DNA of 64,000 bases from Ignavibacteriaceae bacterium (lineage in GTDB: Bacteria > Bacteroidota > Ignavibacteria > Ignavibacteriales > Ignavibacteriaceae), in contig JABWCL010000013.1 in NCBI GenBank assembly GCA_013360295.1, positions 1-64,000 of the forward strand, read 5' to 3'. The notes beneath the pieces are model-generated. The model was given only the letters and a program-made list of their open reading frames with translations, made no database searches and was not told the DNA's origin. Position 1 is the first letter of the stretch. Each line of letters begins with the position of its first letter. This document shows, in pieces, positions 1 to 8,111 of the stretch. The position numbers and the translations under genes are program-made.

Positions 1-336
1 ACTGCAAGCGGAAAGATCTATATGCAGACAGATAACACGACCGGAATTCAGTCTGAATCCAAAGAGATCCCGACTGAGTTTAATCTCAGCCAGAACTATC
101 CGAATCCGTTCAATCCTTCAACGAAGATTGAAGTTAAGATAGCTAAGGCAGGTTACTTCAGGCTGGCAGTATATGATATGACCGGACAGTTGGTGGGAAC
201 ACTTATTGACGAACACCTTGAAGCAGGCGTATACAGCCCGAGGTTTGAAGCAGGCGAACTTCCGTCAGGAATCTACATCTACAAACTGGCTGGCGAGAAC
301 GTCAACTTCAGCAAGAAGATGGTATTGATTAAGTAA
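1..336 (+). CDS. C-terminal part of a type IX-secreted protein
   Basis: The reading frame is already open at base 1 (first codons Thr-Ala-Ser-Gly-Lys), so the N-terminus and catalytic or binding domains lie outside the window. The visible 111 residues are mostly a type IX secretion C-terminal sorting domain. It begins around the motif NYPNPFNPST, continues with a VYDMTG strand and LPSGIY, and ends in KKMVLIK. In this family the domain carries the protein across the outer membrane and is then cleaved or used for anchoring. The same layout ends four other proteins in this window. What the protein does cannot be told from this fragment. A GC-rich hairpin follows 14 bases after the stop. Confidence 0.85.
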   Translation, partial: TASGKIYMQTDNTTGIQSESKEIPTEFNLSQNYPNPFNPSTKIEVKIAKAGYFRLAVYDMTGQLVGTLIDEHLEAGVYSPRFEAGELPSGIYIYKLAGENVNFSKKMVLIK

Positions 337-350
337 TAATTGGATAATGC

Positions 351-375
351 GCGGTGCGGGTTTCACCCGCACCGC
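351..375 (+). terminator. Perfect 11-bp hairpin after the secreted protein gene
   Basis: The arms GCGGTGCGGGT (351-361) and ACCCGCACCGC (365-375) are perfectly complementary around a 3-base loop. No T-run follows, so it may slow or end transcription, or stabilise the 3' end of the upstream message. It lies between two genes, which argues against starting the next gene at the ATG-like codon near 340. Confidence 0.5.
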
Positions 376-420
376 AAACTAAAATTATCAACAACAGATT
401 ATAAAGAAAGCGAGTTTAAA

Positions 421-780
421 ATGGAATTAAATCAGTTATATATGTACTTATTCATCGGCATCGGAATTATGTTCGTAGCCTTTGCTTTTATTTTTCCTTT
501 GATCTTTAAGCATCAGAATAAACGGACACACAGCTATTCGGGTTATCAGTCTCCAAAGCTTGCATTTGCAACCGCGGATAATGGAATACGTCCTGTAGCA
601 AGGCAGGAAGTCTACGCGCAGGCTGTTCAGTATACTCATCCTGTAAAAGCTGTCACTCAGGAAGTTCCCGTCAGCAGCAGGCCGGTAAGGCACACAGATA
701 CGAGAGAGTATACAGTTACTGGAGTTAAAGTTATCCCGTCAAAACCAAGGTATCAGGTTATCAGGACAATGGCAAGCTAA
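421..780 (+). CDS. Small membrane-anchored protein of unknown function
   Basis: A 119-residue protein with one N-terminal membrane helix (about residues 7-30, LYMYLFIGIGIMFVAFAFIF). A hydrophilic tail rich in Tyr, His, Arg and Val follows, with no domain I recognise. The ATG at 421 is preferred over an upstream in-frame start at 340. It follows an AAGAAAGCGAG stretch, the membrane helix then sits at the N-terminus, and the hairpin at 351-375 would otherwise be inside the gene. A terminator follows the stop closely. The tail has no transmembrane character and could face either side of the membrane. Function unknown. Confidence 0.6.
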   Translation: MELNQLYMYLFIGIGIMFVAFAFIFPLIFKHQNKRTHSYSGYQSPKLAFATADNGIRPVARQEVYAQAVQYTHPVKAVTQEVPVSSRPVRHTDTREYTVTGVKVIPSKPRYQVIRTMAS

Positions 781-813
781 AGTTTTTTTAGGGGTAAGGC
801 GATAAACAGGTGG

Positions 814-857
814 GGGCAGTCCATAACGGTTATTCCGGGACGGCCCTCTCTTTTTTT
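814..857 (+). terminator. Intrinsic terminator
   Basis: The stem GGGC-a-GTCC (814-822) pairs with GGAC-g-GCCC (838-846) through one A/G mismatch. The loop contains the smaller inverted repeat ATAACGGTTAT, and a T-run follows at 851-857. It is placed to stop transcription of the small membrane protein gene ending at 780. Confidence 0.65.
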
Positions 858-1146
858 CTCGTTTCTGCATATGAAATCTCTTCCATCGATCTATTCGTTA
901 TATAAATCCCGCAGGGATACAATATTAACTTCAGATTTAGCACATACCACTTGAATCAGGTTGCATAAGTAATCATCCAATTATGGGATAATATTAAAGT
1001 GTTACCGTGGTAACCATGATTTGAACGAATGTTTCTCAGGATTTATATTTAGCAATATCACCCGTCCTCTCCATACACAAGAAAAACGCCATATCCTGCT
1101 TTAGGTATTGCGGTCACCAAATTAAGTATTATTATTACTGCGCATA

Positions 1147-1362
1147 AAGCACGAAGCGGTAAAGGGGTTTTTACGTTATAACATCAATTCCGGAGGCTAA
1201 TCAATCATACGTCTCATTAACACCATCGGGAGGGGCAAGCCCGCTCCCCTACTTTTGAAAAACTGCGGTCATCCGTTTCATCTGCGTAATCTGTGTTCCA
1301 TCACGGCAAATTATTTATGCTATATTTATGGGTCTCTCAAAGTTCTTTGTGATATCCTTTTA
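1147..1362 (+). repeat. Dispersed repeat, copy 1
   Basis: About 215 bp that recur in inverted orientation at about 14850-15062. The most conserved block includes ATAACATCAATTCCGGAGG (about 1179-1197), and similarity continues through a GGGAGGGGCAAGCCCGCTCCC imperfect hairpin (about 1228-1248) and CACGGCAAATTAT (about 1303). Both copies lie in gene-free DNA. Short open frames read from both copies give similar peptides only because the DNA is repeated; I do not call them genes. The rest of 858-1627 holds a 14-bp palindrome at 1001-1014 and nothing else I recognise. Confidence 0.75.
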
Positions 1363-1584
1363 ACTTTTCTTTTTAGCTCTGTGAATGTGCTCAGAACCTC
1401 CCGAAAGCTTTCGATACACTCCGCGGCCTTAAGCTTTCCCGTTATGATTTTCTTGCCAGTTTTAATTAACCCTTAAGTTCAATACTATGAGTAACTTAGT
1501 ACACCTCCGGTCTTAAGGTTGTCCCGGAAGGACAAGTATAAGGTGGGGGATGCTAGGTTACTTTGTCCTACGATAAGGCATAAA

Positions 1585-1610
1585 AAAACCCGCGGGGTGC
1601 CGCGGGTTTT
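1585..1610 (-). terminator. Intrinsic terminator of the OmpA-like gene
   Basis: The stem CCCGCGG (1589-1595) pairs with CCGCGGG (1600-1606) around a GGTG loop. On the minus strand it is followed by a seven-base T-run. It lies just past the stop of the minus-strand OmpA-like gene. Confidence 0.85.
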
Positions 1611-1627
1611 AATTGAAAGTTAAATCT

Positions 1628-2758
1628 TTATTTTGTTTTTAATTCAACTCGCCTGTTGAGCTGCCTTCCGGCATCTGTACTGTTTTCCATAGCAGGTTTA
1701 TCGGGACCGAATGAGGCTGTTGAAATCCTGTCGGCCTTGATTCCTTTTTTAACCAGGTAATCTTTTACAAACTGTGCTCTGTCCGCAGAGAGTTTTTTAT
1801 TGAGTTCCATAGGTCCGCTGGCATCAGTATGGCCTTCGGCAACTACATTAACCGAAGGGTTAGCATTGAGAAGATCGAAGTTCTCGTTTAATACTTTTTC
1901 ACTTCCGGGAACCAGGTTGGTCGTATTTACCATAAAATAAACAGGTTTGAATGTGAAAGCCTTAGGAGCTTCTTTTACAACTTCTTTTACAACAGGATCA
2001 ACTGCCTTAGGCTCTTTTGGCGGTACAGGTTTATCTTTCAGCCGGGCCTGGAGGCTGGCAAGTTCTGTCATTGCTTTGTCAAGTTTTTTCTGCAGGGCGT
2101 CTAACTCAGGTTCAAAGTCTCTCATTTTAGTTCTTACGCCAGAAGGAAGAGCTTTAGCAGCCGCAACATAAGGTGTGCTTTCCCAGAAATATATGACACC
2201 GCCTTCAAACTGAATATAAGAATCAAGTCCGCCTCCGAAAAGTCCGCCATTGCCGGGTATCGAAACGTAATCAAACTTATCGGTAGAAATTGTATGCTGA
2301 CTGAATTCTCCCTTCAGCAGCCAGTTGTCACCGAGCCAGTCAAAGTACGCGCCGAAAAAGATATCAGCGCTTATCTCACCGAAAAGTTTTTGCTCCGTAT
2401 TAAGAGTCTTATTAGTCTTTGCGGCATACATGGTTGAGAAGCCGGCACCGACATAAGGAGTAATATAATCAGAGAAGTAAAACCTGAAAATATAACCAAG
2501 GGAAAGGTTCAGATGGTTTGTCTCTACTTTAAAGTTTGTCCCGGTAAATTTATTATAATCCACTTTCATCCGGAAACCGGCATTGCGGGAAAGGTCCCTC
2601 TGAATGTAAACATTTGCGCCGAAGTTAAGGTCTTCACCAACAACATCGCCCGTATACCGGACAGAGTTGATGCCAAAACCAACTCCCCAGCCGTCCTGGT
2701 GATATTGAGCCAGGGAAAACCCTGAGAAAGCTATAACCAATAATAATAATTTTTTCAT
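1628..2758 (-). CDS. OmpA-family outer-membrane protein
   Basis: A 376-residue protein with four parts. A signal peptide (MKKLLLLVIAFSGFSLA) comes first, then a beta-barrel-like region to about residue 200 rich in alternating aromatic strands (GWGVGFGINSVRYTGD, YITPYVGAGF). A Lys/Pro-rich linker with a coiled-coil stretch follows, and then an OmpA-like peptidoglycan-binding domain (about 268-376) with GHTDASG near 309 and NRRVEL near the end. The family ties the outer membrane to peptidoglycan. The ATG at 2758 is chosen over an in-frame TTG at 2764 because GGAG lies 8 bases upstream of it. It is 14 bases after its paralogue (2773-3501) and probably in the same operon. A strong terminator follows. 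Confidence 0.9.
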   Translation of the reverse strand: MKKLLLLVIAFSGFSLAQYHQDGWGVGFGINSVRYTGDVVGEDLNFGANVYIQRDLSRNAGFRMKVDYNKFTGTNFKVETNHLNLSLGYIFRFYFSDYITPYVGAGFSTMYAAKTNKTLNTEQKLFGEISADIFFGAYFDWLGDNWLLKGEFSQHTISTDKFDYVSIPGNGGLFGGGLDSYIQFEGGVIYFWESTPYVAAAKALPSGVRTKMRDFEPELDALQKKLDKAMTELASLQARLKDKPVPPKEPKAVDPVVKEVVKEAPKAFTFKPVYFMVNTTNLVPGSEKVLNENFDLLNANPSVNVVAEGHTDASGPMELNKKLSADRAQFVKDYLVKKGIKADRISTASFGPDKPAMENSTDAGRQLNRRVELKTK

Positions 2759-2772
2759 TGTCAATTCTCCGC

Positions 2773-3501
2773 TTATTTAATCTTTTCTATTTCAGAAAGA
2801 ACTTTATCAAGTTTCGCGTCAATCGTTTTCAGCTTCGCCTCGATATTTTTTTGTTTGGCTTCTTCATTTGCGTCGCTCAGGCCCGCGGGGAGGGCTTCAG
2901 GAGCCTTCTCTTTGACAGTCCTGTCCCAGAAATAGATAACGCCGGCTTCAAACTGAATGTAGGAATCAAGGCCGCCGCCGAACAGGCCGCCGCCGCCCAT
3001 AGCTGAAACTCCGTCAAACGCGTCTGTACTTATTGTGTGGTTACTGAATTCGCCTTTAAGCATCCAGTTTTCAGGGAGCCAGTCAAAATAGGCGCCGAAA
3101 AAGATATCAGCGCTGATCTCGCCGAAATTGCTCTTGTTATATTTTATGCTTGGCACGTCTTTCTTTGCATACATCATGGAAAAGCCTGTGCCAATATAAG
3201 GTTTGATGTTATCTTCCAGGAAGAACCTGAATATATAGCCAAGGCTTATATTGAAATGTTCGGTAGTTGTTTTGATGCTGTTGCCGGTAAAATGATTATA
3301 ATCAAGTCTGAACCTGAAACCGGAATTTTGGGACAAATCTCTCTGAACATAAAGATTTCCGCCGAAATTAAGATCTTCACCAACTACGTCACCGGTATAC
3401 CTGACCGAATTGAGTCCGAATCCAAGTCCCCAACCCTGATCGTGATACTGAGAGAAGCCTGAAGCCGTCAGTACCAATAAAAGCATAAGAAGTTTTTTCA
3501 T
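2773..3501 (-). CDS. Outer-membrane barrel protein, paralogue lacking the OmpA domain
   Basis: 242 residues with a signal peptide (MKKLLMLLLVLTASGFS) and a barrel region nearly colinear with the downstream OmpA-like protein: WGLGFGLNSVRYTGDVVGED against WGVGFGINSVRYTGDVVGED. Where the neighbour has its peptidoglycan-binding domain, this one ends in a short Lys/Glu-rich coiled coil (KNIEAKLKTIDAKLDKVLSEI). The pair most likely arose by tandem duplication with loss or gain of the OmpA domain. The coiled coil may let the two proteins associate; that is inference. A GGAGAAAACA sequence precedes the ATG. The start faces the divergent lipoprotein gene at 3677. Confidence 0.85.
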   Translation of the reverse strand: MKKLLMLLLVLTASGFSQYHDQGWGLGFGLNSVRYTGDVVGEDLNFGGNLYVQRDLSQNSGFRFRLDYNHFTGNSIKTTTEHFNISLGYIFRFFLEDNIKPYIGTGFSMMYAKKDVPSIKYNKSNFGEISADIFFGAYFDWLPENWMLKGEFSNHTISTDAFDGVSAMGGGGLFGGGLDSYIQFEAGVIYFWDRTVKEKAPEALPAGLSDANEEAKQKNIEAKLKTIDAKLDKVLSEIEKIK

Positions 3502-3676
3502 TGTTTTCTCCGGGTAATTTAAATAATTTATAATTTAAGATACGAAATTTTTCACTGAAAGTGATGAAAATCAAATCTGATTAAATATTATTTTTTATAG
3601 TATTTTAGTATAAAATTCAATAAATGCATATATTTCAACAATAGACTAAACTTATTTATCAATTTCAGGAGCTATG
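3502..3676. promoter_or_regulatory. Divergent promoter region with a small palindrome
   Basis: AT-rich gap between the divergent barrel-protein and lipoprotein genes. It contains the inverted repeat TCACT-GAA-AGTGA (3552-3564) inside a TTTTTCACTGAAAGTGATGAAAA context, which could be a regulator site. No promoter hexamers can be assigned with certainty. Confidence 0.35.
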
Positions 3677-4144
3677 ATGAAGAATAACACATTTGTCCTA
3701 AAAACCACTGTATTGTTCAGTGTTTTTGCATTAGCAGTTATGGTTCTTTTCACAGGTTGTGAGAAGAAAGAAGAACCAAAACAGGAAACAACCCAGGTTC
3801 AGCCTGCACCGGAAGCGCCGCCGCCAGCGCCGGTAGTTAAAGTAGAAGGCACATGGAAAGGCACATTCTGGAATAAGAGTATGACCCTGGTTGTTGCTAA
3901 GCAGACCGAAGGAGCATTCGAAGGAGAAACCACAATTTTATGGCCAAGAAATACCGCGAAATCAAAAGTTACCGGTACGATCGATGGCACAACACTCGCG
4001 ATGAAATTCGAAGATGTTGAAAAACATAAAGATGCAGGAACTTACGAAGGTACTCTTTCAGCGGATATGAAGACATTCACCGGGAAGTTTACGCTTGCAA
4101 GCAACCCCAAATCCACTTTCGACGTAAAATTAAATTTACAATAA
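3677..4144 (+). CDS. Lipoprotein of unknown function
   Basis: 155 residues beginning with a lipoprotein signal peptide; the lipobox LFTGC places the lipidated Cys near residue 28. A Glu/Pro/Ala-rich tether (EAPPPAPVV) follows, then a beta-rich domain of about 105 residues (VEGTWKGTFWNKSMTLVV, GTIDGTTLAMKFEDV, TGKFTLASNPKSTFDVKLNL). The pattern resembles small lipocalin-like or calycin folds that bind hydrophobic ligands or dampen stress, but I cannot name a family. The second of two adjacent ATGs is preferred because AGGAG (3667-3671) is only 2 bases from the first and 5 from the second. Probably co-transcribed with the next lipoprotein gene. Confidence 0.8.
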   Translation: MKNNTFVLKTTVLFSVFALAVMVLFTGCEKKEEPKQETTQVQPAPEAPPPAPVVKVEGTWKGTFWNKSMTLVVAKQTEGAFEGETTILWPRNTAKSKVTGTIDGTTLAMKFEDVEKHKDAGTYEGTLSADMKTFTGKFTLASNPKSTFDVKLNLQ

Positions 4145-4161
4145 TTACTTAAGGAGCTAAA

Positions 4162-4920
4162 ATGAAAAAAATATTATTATCATTAATGGTATTCTCACTC
4201 GCGTTTGTATTTACAGCGTGCGATGAGGATAGCACATCACCCGATCCGGCAACTCAGACCGGCTCAATCGTTCTTTCATCCACACCCGCAGGCGCGGCTA
4301 TTTTTCTAAACGGTGTTGCCCAGAGTAAAGTTACACCGGACAGTCTTACCGCTCTTTCACCAAAAGATTACCAGGTAACCTTAAAACTGGCAGATTACTA
4401 CGATACAACTTTCACAGTGAAAGTCGAAGGCGGAAAGAAGTCAACAGTTGCAGTGACAATGAAAGCTATGCCGCTCGTTATCGATTCTTACAGCAATATT
4501 AGGTTGTATGAAATCGCCGGCACAGGATTCAGCGGGCTTATTTTATCCAGCGGCACAAGAGCCGATTCGAGAGGTGCTACTACTGACCTATTCTATAACG
4601 GAGGTTCTGGCAAGGATTCTATCTACAGTCAGCACTTGCGTCCGCCGACAAGCACATCACGTCTTACGGATTTCACTCCTGGTTCAGCATCAAATCTTGA
4701 TGACGGCGTTGACGCTCCGGCTTACTCATCCACCAGCGGTATCTGGAAATATTCTATGCCAGCAACCGTAGGCAACTACTATTTTATATATGACAACGAT
4801 TTTTATTATTCGAAAATCAAAGTTGTTGCTAAAGGCGGCGGAACCGGCTCAAGCGATCCTTATCTTTGGGTAGACGTATCATATAAATACAACAAGACCT
4901 CGAAAGACAAGAGATTCTAA
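4162..4920 (+). CDS. PEGA-domain lipoprotein
   Basis: 252 residues. A lipoprotein signal peptide ends at the lipobox FTAC (Cys near 20). A PEGA-type domain follows (about 34-100), recognisable by GSIVLSSTPAGAAIFLNG, a proline-containing turn, YQVTLKLADYYD and the closing VAVTMK strand. In the family this small beta domain is found on surface-exposed or periplasmic proteins and probably binds glycans or proteins. The C-terminal 150 residues (Ser/Thr/Tyr-rich, ending in KDKRF) match nothing I know. AAGGAG sits 6-7 bases upstream of the ATG, the gap to the previous gene is 17 bases, and a clear terminator follows. Confidence 0.8.
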   Translation: MKKILLSLMVFSLAFVFTACDEDSTSPDPATQTGSIVLSSTPAGAAIFLNGVAQSKVTPDSLTALSPKDYQVTLKLADYYDTTFTVKVEGGKKSTVAVTMKAMPLVIDSYSNIRLYEIAGTGFSGLILSSGTRADSRGATTDLFYNGGSGKDSIYSQHLRPPTSTSRLTDFTPGSASNLDDGVDAPAYSSTSGIWKYSMPATVGNYYFIYDNDFYYSKIKVVAKGGGTGSSDPYLWVDVSYKYNKTSKDKRF

Positions 4921-4937
4921 AAACTCACTGTTTTAAT

Positions 4938-4970
4938 AAAGGGCCGTTCCTTGAGGGGCGGCCTTTTTTT
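4938..4970 (+). terminator. Intrinsic terminator
   Basis: GGCCG (4942-4946) pairs with CGGCC (4959-4963) and is flanked by AAA on the left and seven T's on the right. It closes the two-gene lipoprotein unit. Confidence 0.85.
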
Positions 4971-5149
4971 ATTCCTCCCGCCGTTTTTTTTACTTTCATT
5001 AAAATTCTGTTTAGGCCTTTTAATGGCATTTAATTCTCCCGGGTTGTGTAAATTGTTTATATGGATCTGAATTTTTTTCCGGGATAGAATTTGCGCGTAT
5101 CCGGGAAAAGCATTCGGGCCGTTCCAACTAACAAGTTAACGGAAATAAA

Positions 5150-6007
5150 GTGTTTTTCGGACCTGCTTGCATCCCTTGTATTGTGAAGCAGGCTTCGGCT
5201 GCATCATTACGTTTCGCCGCTGATGATGAAGCTTTACAATACAAAATAATCCGTGAAACCTGCAGCGCGCTGTCTCTTGCTGATGACAGTATAACCGCAC
5301 CCGGTTTTTCGGTGATACTTCAGGATATCCTGGTTAAAAATACCGGGGTGCCCGACCCCTACTATTATGTCAAACGCAGGAATCTTCAAAACGCGCAAAA
5401 TTATATCCCCCTCCTGCGGGAAATCATCAGGAATTCTTCCGATGAACTTGAAACCGCGGTCAGAGCCGCTATTATCGGTAATGCCATTGATCTCAGCGCC
5501 AATCCCGGATTCGACATTGCCTCTGAAATCAGCCGTATGAATGAAGATAGTATAACGCTGCCGTCGTACAAACGGTTCAGGGAAGAGGTGGCGGATGCGC
5601 GTTTGATACTTTACATCGGGGATAACTTTGAAGAAGCACTGTTTGATAAACTGCTTATTGAGGCTCTCCACCCGCGCCGGGTGGCATTTGCGGTAAGATC
5701 AGCACCGGTGACAAATGATATTACCTTCCGGGACGCGGTTGAGATAAACCTGCCTGATCTTTGTGAAGTCGTCGAAAGCGGCAGCAGGATCGCCGGGACT
5801 TACATTGGCCAGTGTTCTGCGCAGTTTATGGATTTGTACGAAAATGCTGATATAGTAATCGCAAAAGGACAGGGTAATTATGAATCAATGATAAATGAAA
5901 CGCGCCCGGTCTATTTTCTTTTTAGGGTTAAATGCGATGTGATAGCGGCGCGGAGCGGATTCGGGAAGGGAATGGGAGTAATGATCTTAAACCAATCAGA
6001 CAAATAA
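5150..6007 (+). CDS. DUF89 / ARMT1-like phosphatase family protein
   Basis: 285 residues matching the DUF89 (ARMT1-like) metal-dependent phosphatase family. An N-terminal CIPC motif (residues 8-11) heads a helical part. The core motif is GDNFEEALFDKLLIE, where the family usually has a GDNAGE-type sequence; Asp, Asn and the second Glu are kept. KGQGNYE occurs near residue 243. Characterised members hydrolyse damaged or reactive phosphometabolites and need Mn, Co or Ni. Substrate unknown here. The start is GTG at 5150, the only start that keeps the CxxC region. The next gene begins 18 bases on. The 229-base gap upstream carries only the previous terminator. Confidence 0.85.
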   Translation: MFFGPACIPCIVKQASAASLRFAADDEALQYKIIRETCSALSLADDSITAPGFSVILQDILVKNTGVPDPYYYVKRRNLQNAQNYIPLLREIIRNSSDELETAVRAAIIGNAIDLSANPGFDIASEISRMNEDSITLPSYKRFREEVADARLILYIGDNFEEALFDKLLIEALHPRRVAFAVRSAPVTNDITFRDAVEINLPDLCEVVESGSRIAGTYIGQCSAQFMDLYENADIVIAKGQGNYESMINETRPVYFLFRVKCDVIAARSGFGKGMGVMILNQSDK

Positions 6008-6025
6008 ATATCGGAGAGCAAGGTT

Positions 6026-6418
6026 ATGACAAAGAAACTGCAATTGTTCTTATGGCTGGTCTCCATACATTCACTTATTGTAGGTATTGGGCTTATTGTA
6101 GCCCCGGGTGAATTTCTTGAATTTCTTGGTTACCATAAATGCCAGGAACATTTCTTCCGCTCACAGGGCGGGGTTTTTCATATTGGTATGGCGATAGGTT
6201 ACGCGATGGCGGCATACGACCCAAAAAAGTTTGAGTGCCTGGTGATTTTCTCGGTTATTATTAAAACCGTCGCGACGGTATTCCTTTCGCTCTACGCGCT
6301 GCTCGCAGCCCCGATCGCCATCATTATTCTTTCGGCGGTTTCTGATTTTATTATGGGCACTGTGGTATTTGTTCTGTATTATTTTTCCGTTCTTAGCGCG
6401 AAGGAGGAAAGTAAGTGA
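6026..6418 (+). CDS. Small four-helix membrane protein
   Basis: 130 residues with four predicted membrane helices, roughly 8-27, 48-63, 70-92 and 96-122. The loop between helices 1 and 2 carries HKCQEHFFRSQGG, a polar segment that could bind a ligand or metal. I do not recognise a family with confidence; the overall shape resembles small DUF4345-like membrane proteins. GGAGAGCAAGG lies upstream of the ATG. The stop overlaps the next gene start in TGATG, so the two are probably translationally coupled and the three genes from 5150 to 8058 form one unit. Confidence 0.75.
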   Translation: MTKKLQLFLWLVSIHSLIVGIGLIVAPGEFLEFLGYHKCQEHFFRSQGGVFHIGMAIGYAMAAYDPKKFECLVIFSVIIKTVATVFLSLYALLAAPIAIIILSAVSDFIMGTVVFVLYYFSVLSAKEESK

Positions 6419-8058
6419 TGGATAAGCTGACCCGTGTACTGGTAACCGGTGCAAGCGGTTTTATCGGCCGCTCTGTGATCGACGCTCTTAAGGAAGATCA
6501 TATAATTTATGCTGTGGCGAGAAGGTCGAGAAAGGAAGCCGGTATTCCTTACCACAAGAATATCCGGTGGGTTCAGTGCGACCTCTCCAATCCCGATACC
6601 GTGCAGGATATGCTTAATTACCTGCGCGAGGACGAGCCTGTTACCTTCATTATACATCTCGCGGCGTTTTATGATTTTACTTACGAGGATCATCCGGAAT
6701 ACCTGCGCACAAATATCAACGGTACGAAAAATATTCTTGAGGTAGCAAAGGAACTGGAAGTAAAACGGTTTATCTTCTCGAGCTCACTTGCCGCCTGCAA
6801 GTTCCCGGAGAACGGAGATAAAGTGACCGAAACTACTCCTGCTGACGCGGAATTTGCATATGCAAAGAGCAAGAAGGAAGGTGAAATACTCGTGGAAAGT
6901 TATTCGCGGTATTTACCCGGCACGGTGCTCCGCTTTGCCGCTGTATTCAGTGACTGGTGCGAGTACGCTCCGCTTTATAAGTTCCTGCTTACCTGGCTGG
7001 GAAGGCGCCCCGACTCCCGTTTTATAGCGGGCAGGGGAGAATCAGGTATTCCCTACATTCATATCTCTGACGTGGTTTCAATTATTAAAACGGTGCTTAA
7101 AAACTCCGCTTCCCTGGACAGCTACTGTGTCTTTAACGCAAGCCCGGACGGTTGTGTCTCGCACAGGGAACTGTATGAAATAGCAACATCATATCATTTC
7201 GGAGACAAAATGCGGCCGCTGTTTGTGCCAAAACCGATAATCTATCCAGGGATGCTTATTAAAAAACTGTTAGCCGCGATGAAATTGTGGAATGTTGATT
7301 CGTTTGAAAAGTTCTGGATGGTCAAATATATAGATAAACGACTCGAGGTGTCTTCTGAACTTACCAGGCGCACGCTTAACTGGGCGCCGGTGCCCAGAAA
7401 TCATATAACCCGGAAACTTCTATTCCTTATTGAGAAAAGTAAAAGCCACCCGGCTGAATGGCATATAAAAAATGAAGCGGCGCTCACTCGCGTGGGGAAA
7501 CGTACTAACCTGATGATATATGAGACTCTGAGCAAAAACAAAGAGTCAGTTATCTTGCAGATTACGGATACGATCATGTCTCGTTATAATGATCCGCTGT
7601 TCCAGAGATACGCGAAAATGAATGACGAAGATTTCAGGTGCTATGTAAGTACTCTATATCATCTACTTATGGCAACGGTCAGAAGCGGAGACAGAAGCCT
7701 GATGATACAGTATATTGATCAGATCGCGATCCGGCGCTACGCCGAGGGATTTTTGCCTGAAGAGATAAGGGAAACTCTTAATGTCATAAAAGAGATAACA
7801 TTGAATAGAATATCAAATGAGCCCGAACTAAAAGGTCTCAAGCAAACGGTTTATGATTATATCGGGCTTACACTGCAGCTGGCGCAGGATGAAGTGGAAG
7901 AACAATATGAGAGGCTCATCAGCCAGATACCGCGGGACCGGATATCCGATTCTTCATTGCTCCCTGACTGCAAAAAACTTCAGCAGATGATCCGGCAGCT
8001 AAGCGCCTTTTACCAGATATCGCCGGAAAAGGGGGAGTACTATGAGGATATGAGATAG
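6418..8058 (+). CDS. Extended SDR epimerase/dehydratase fused to an RsbRD-like helical domain
   Basis: 546 residues. The N-terminal half (to about 335) is an extended short-chain dehydrogenase with a Rossmann TGASGFIG motif (about 10-17), a Ser triplet near 122, and catalytic YAKSK (Tyr148, Lys152). Such enzymes act on NDP-sugars, sterols or flavonoid-like substrates with NAD(P). The C-terminal part (about 365-500) is all helical: ITDTIMSRYNDPLF, then RSGDRSLMIQYIDQIAIRRY and EGFLPEEIRETLNVI. This resembles the RsbRD N-terminal sensor domain of stress-signalling proteins. I know of no standard family with this fusion. The ATG at 6418 overlaps the upstream stop; GTG at 6415 is an alternative. 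AGGAGG lies at 6402-6407. Confidence 0.8.
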   Translation: MDKLTRVLVTGASGFIGRSVIDALKEDHIIYAVARRSRKEAGIPYHKNIRWVQCDLSNPDTVQDMLNYLREDEPVTFIIHLAAFYDFTYEDHPEYLRTNINGTKNILEVAKELEVKRFIFSSSLAACKFPENGDKVTETTPADAEFAYAKSKKEGEILVESYSRYLPGTVLRFAAVFSDWCEYAPLYKFLLTWLGRRPDSRFIAGRGESGIPYIHISDVVSIIKTVLKNSASLDSYCVFNASPDGCVSHRELYEIATSYHFGDKMRPLFVPKPIIYPGMLIKKLLAAMKLWNVDSFEKFWMVKYIDKRLEVSSELTRRTLNWAPVPRNHITRKLLFLIEKSKSHPAEWHIKNEAALTRVGKRTNLMIYETLSKNKESVILQITDTIMSRYNDPLFQRYAKMNDEDFRCYVSTLYHLLMATVRSGDRSLMIQYIDQIAIRRYAEGFLPEEIRETLNVIKEITLNRISNEPELKGLKQTVYDYIGLTLQLAQDEVEEQYERLISQIPRDRISDSSLLPDCKKLQQMIRQLSAFYQISPEKGEYYEDMR

Positions 8059-8090
8059 CCGCCTGCTTACTGATGCGCGACGGCTTTCTC
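8057..8090. terminator. Weak hairpin between convergent genes
   Basis: AGCCG (8057-8061) and CGGCT (8081-8085) could pair across the short gap between the convergent SDR and aspS genes. The following TTTCTC is a poor T-run, so termination here is only possible. Confidence 0.3.
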
Positions 8091-8111
8091 TGAAAAAAGA
8101 TATGAGGTTAA

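Noticed and set aside
1255-1476. Open frame of 73 codons similar to one at 14678-14959
   Set aside because: Both are read from the two copies of the dispersed repeat; similarity reflects repeated DNA. They diverge after the repeat ends and have no credible ribosome site or domain.
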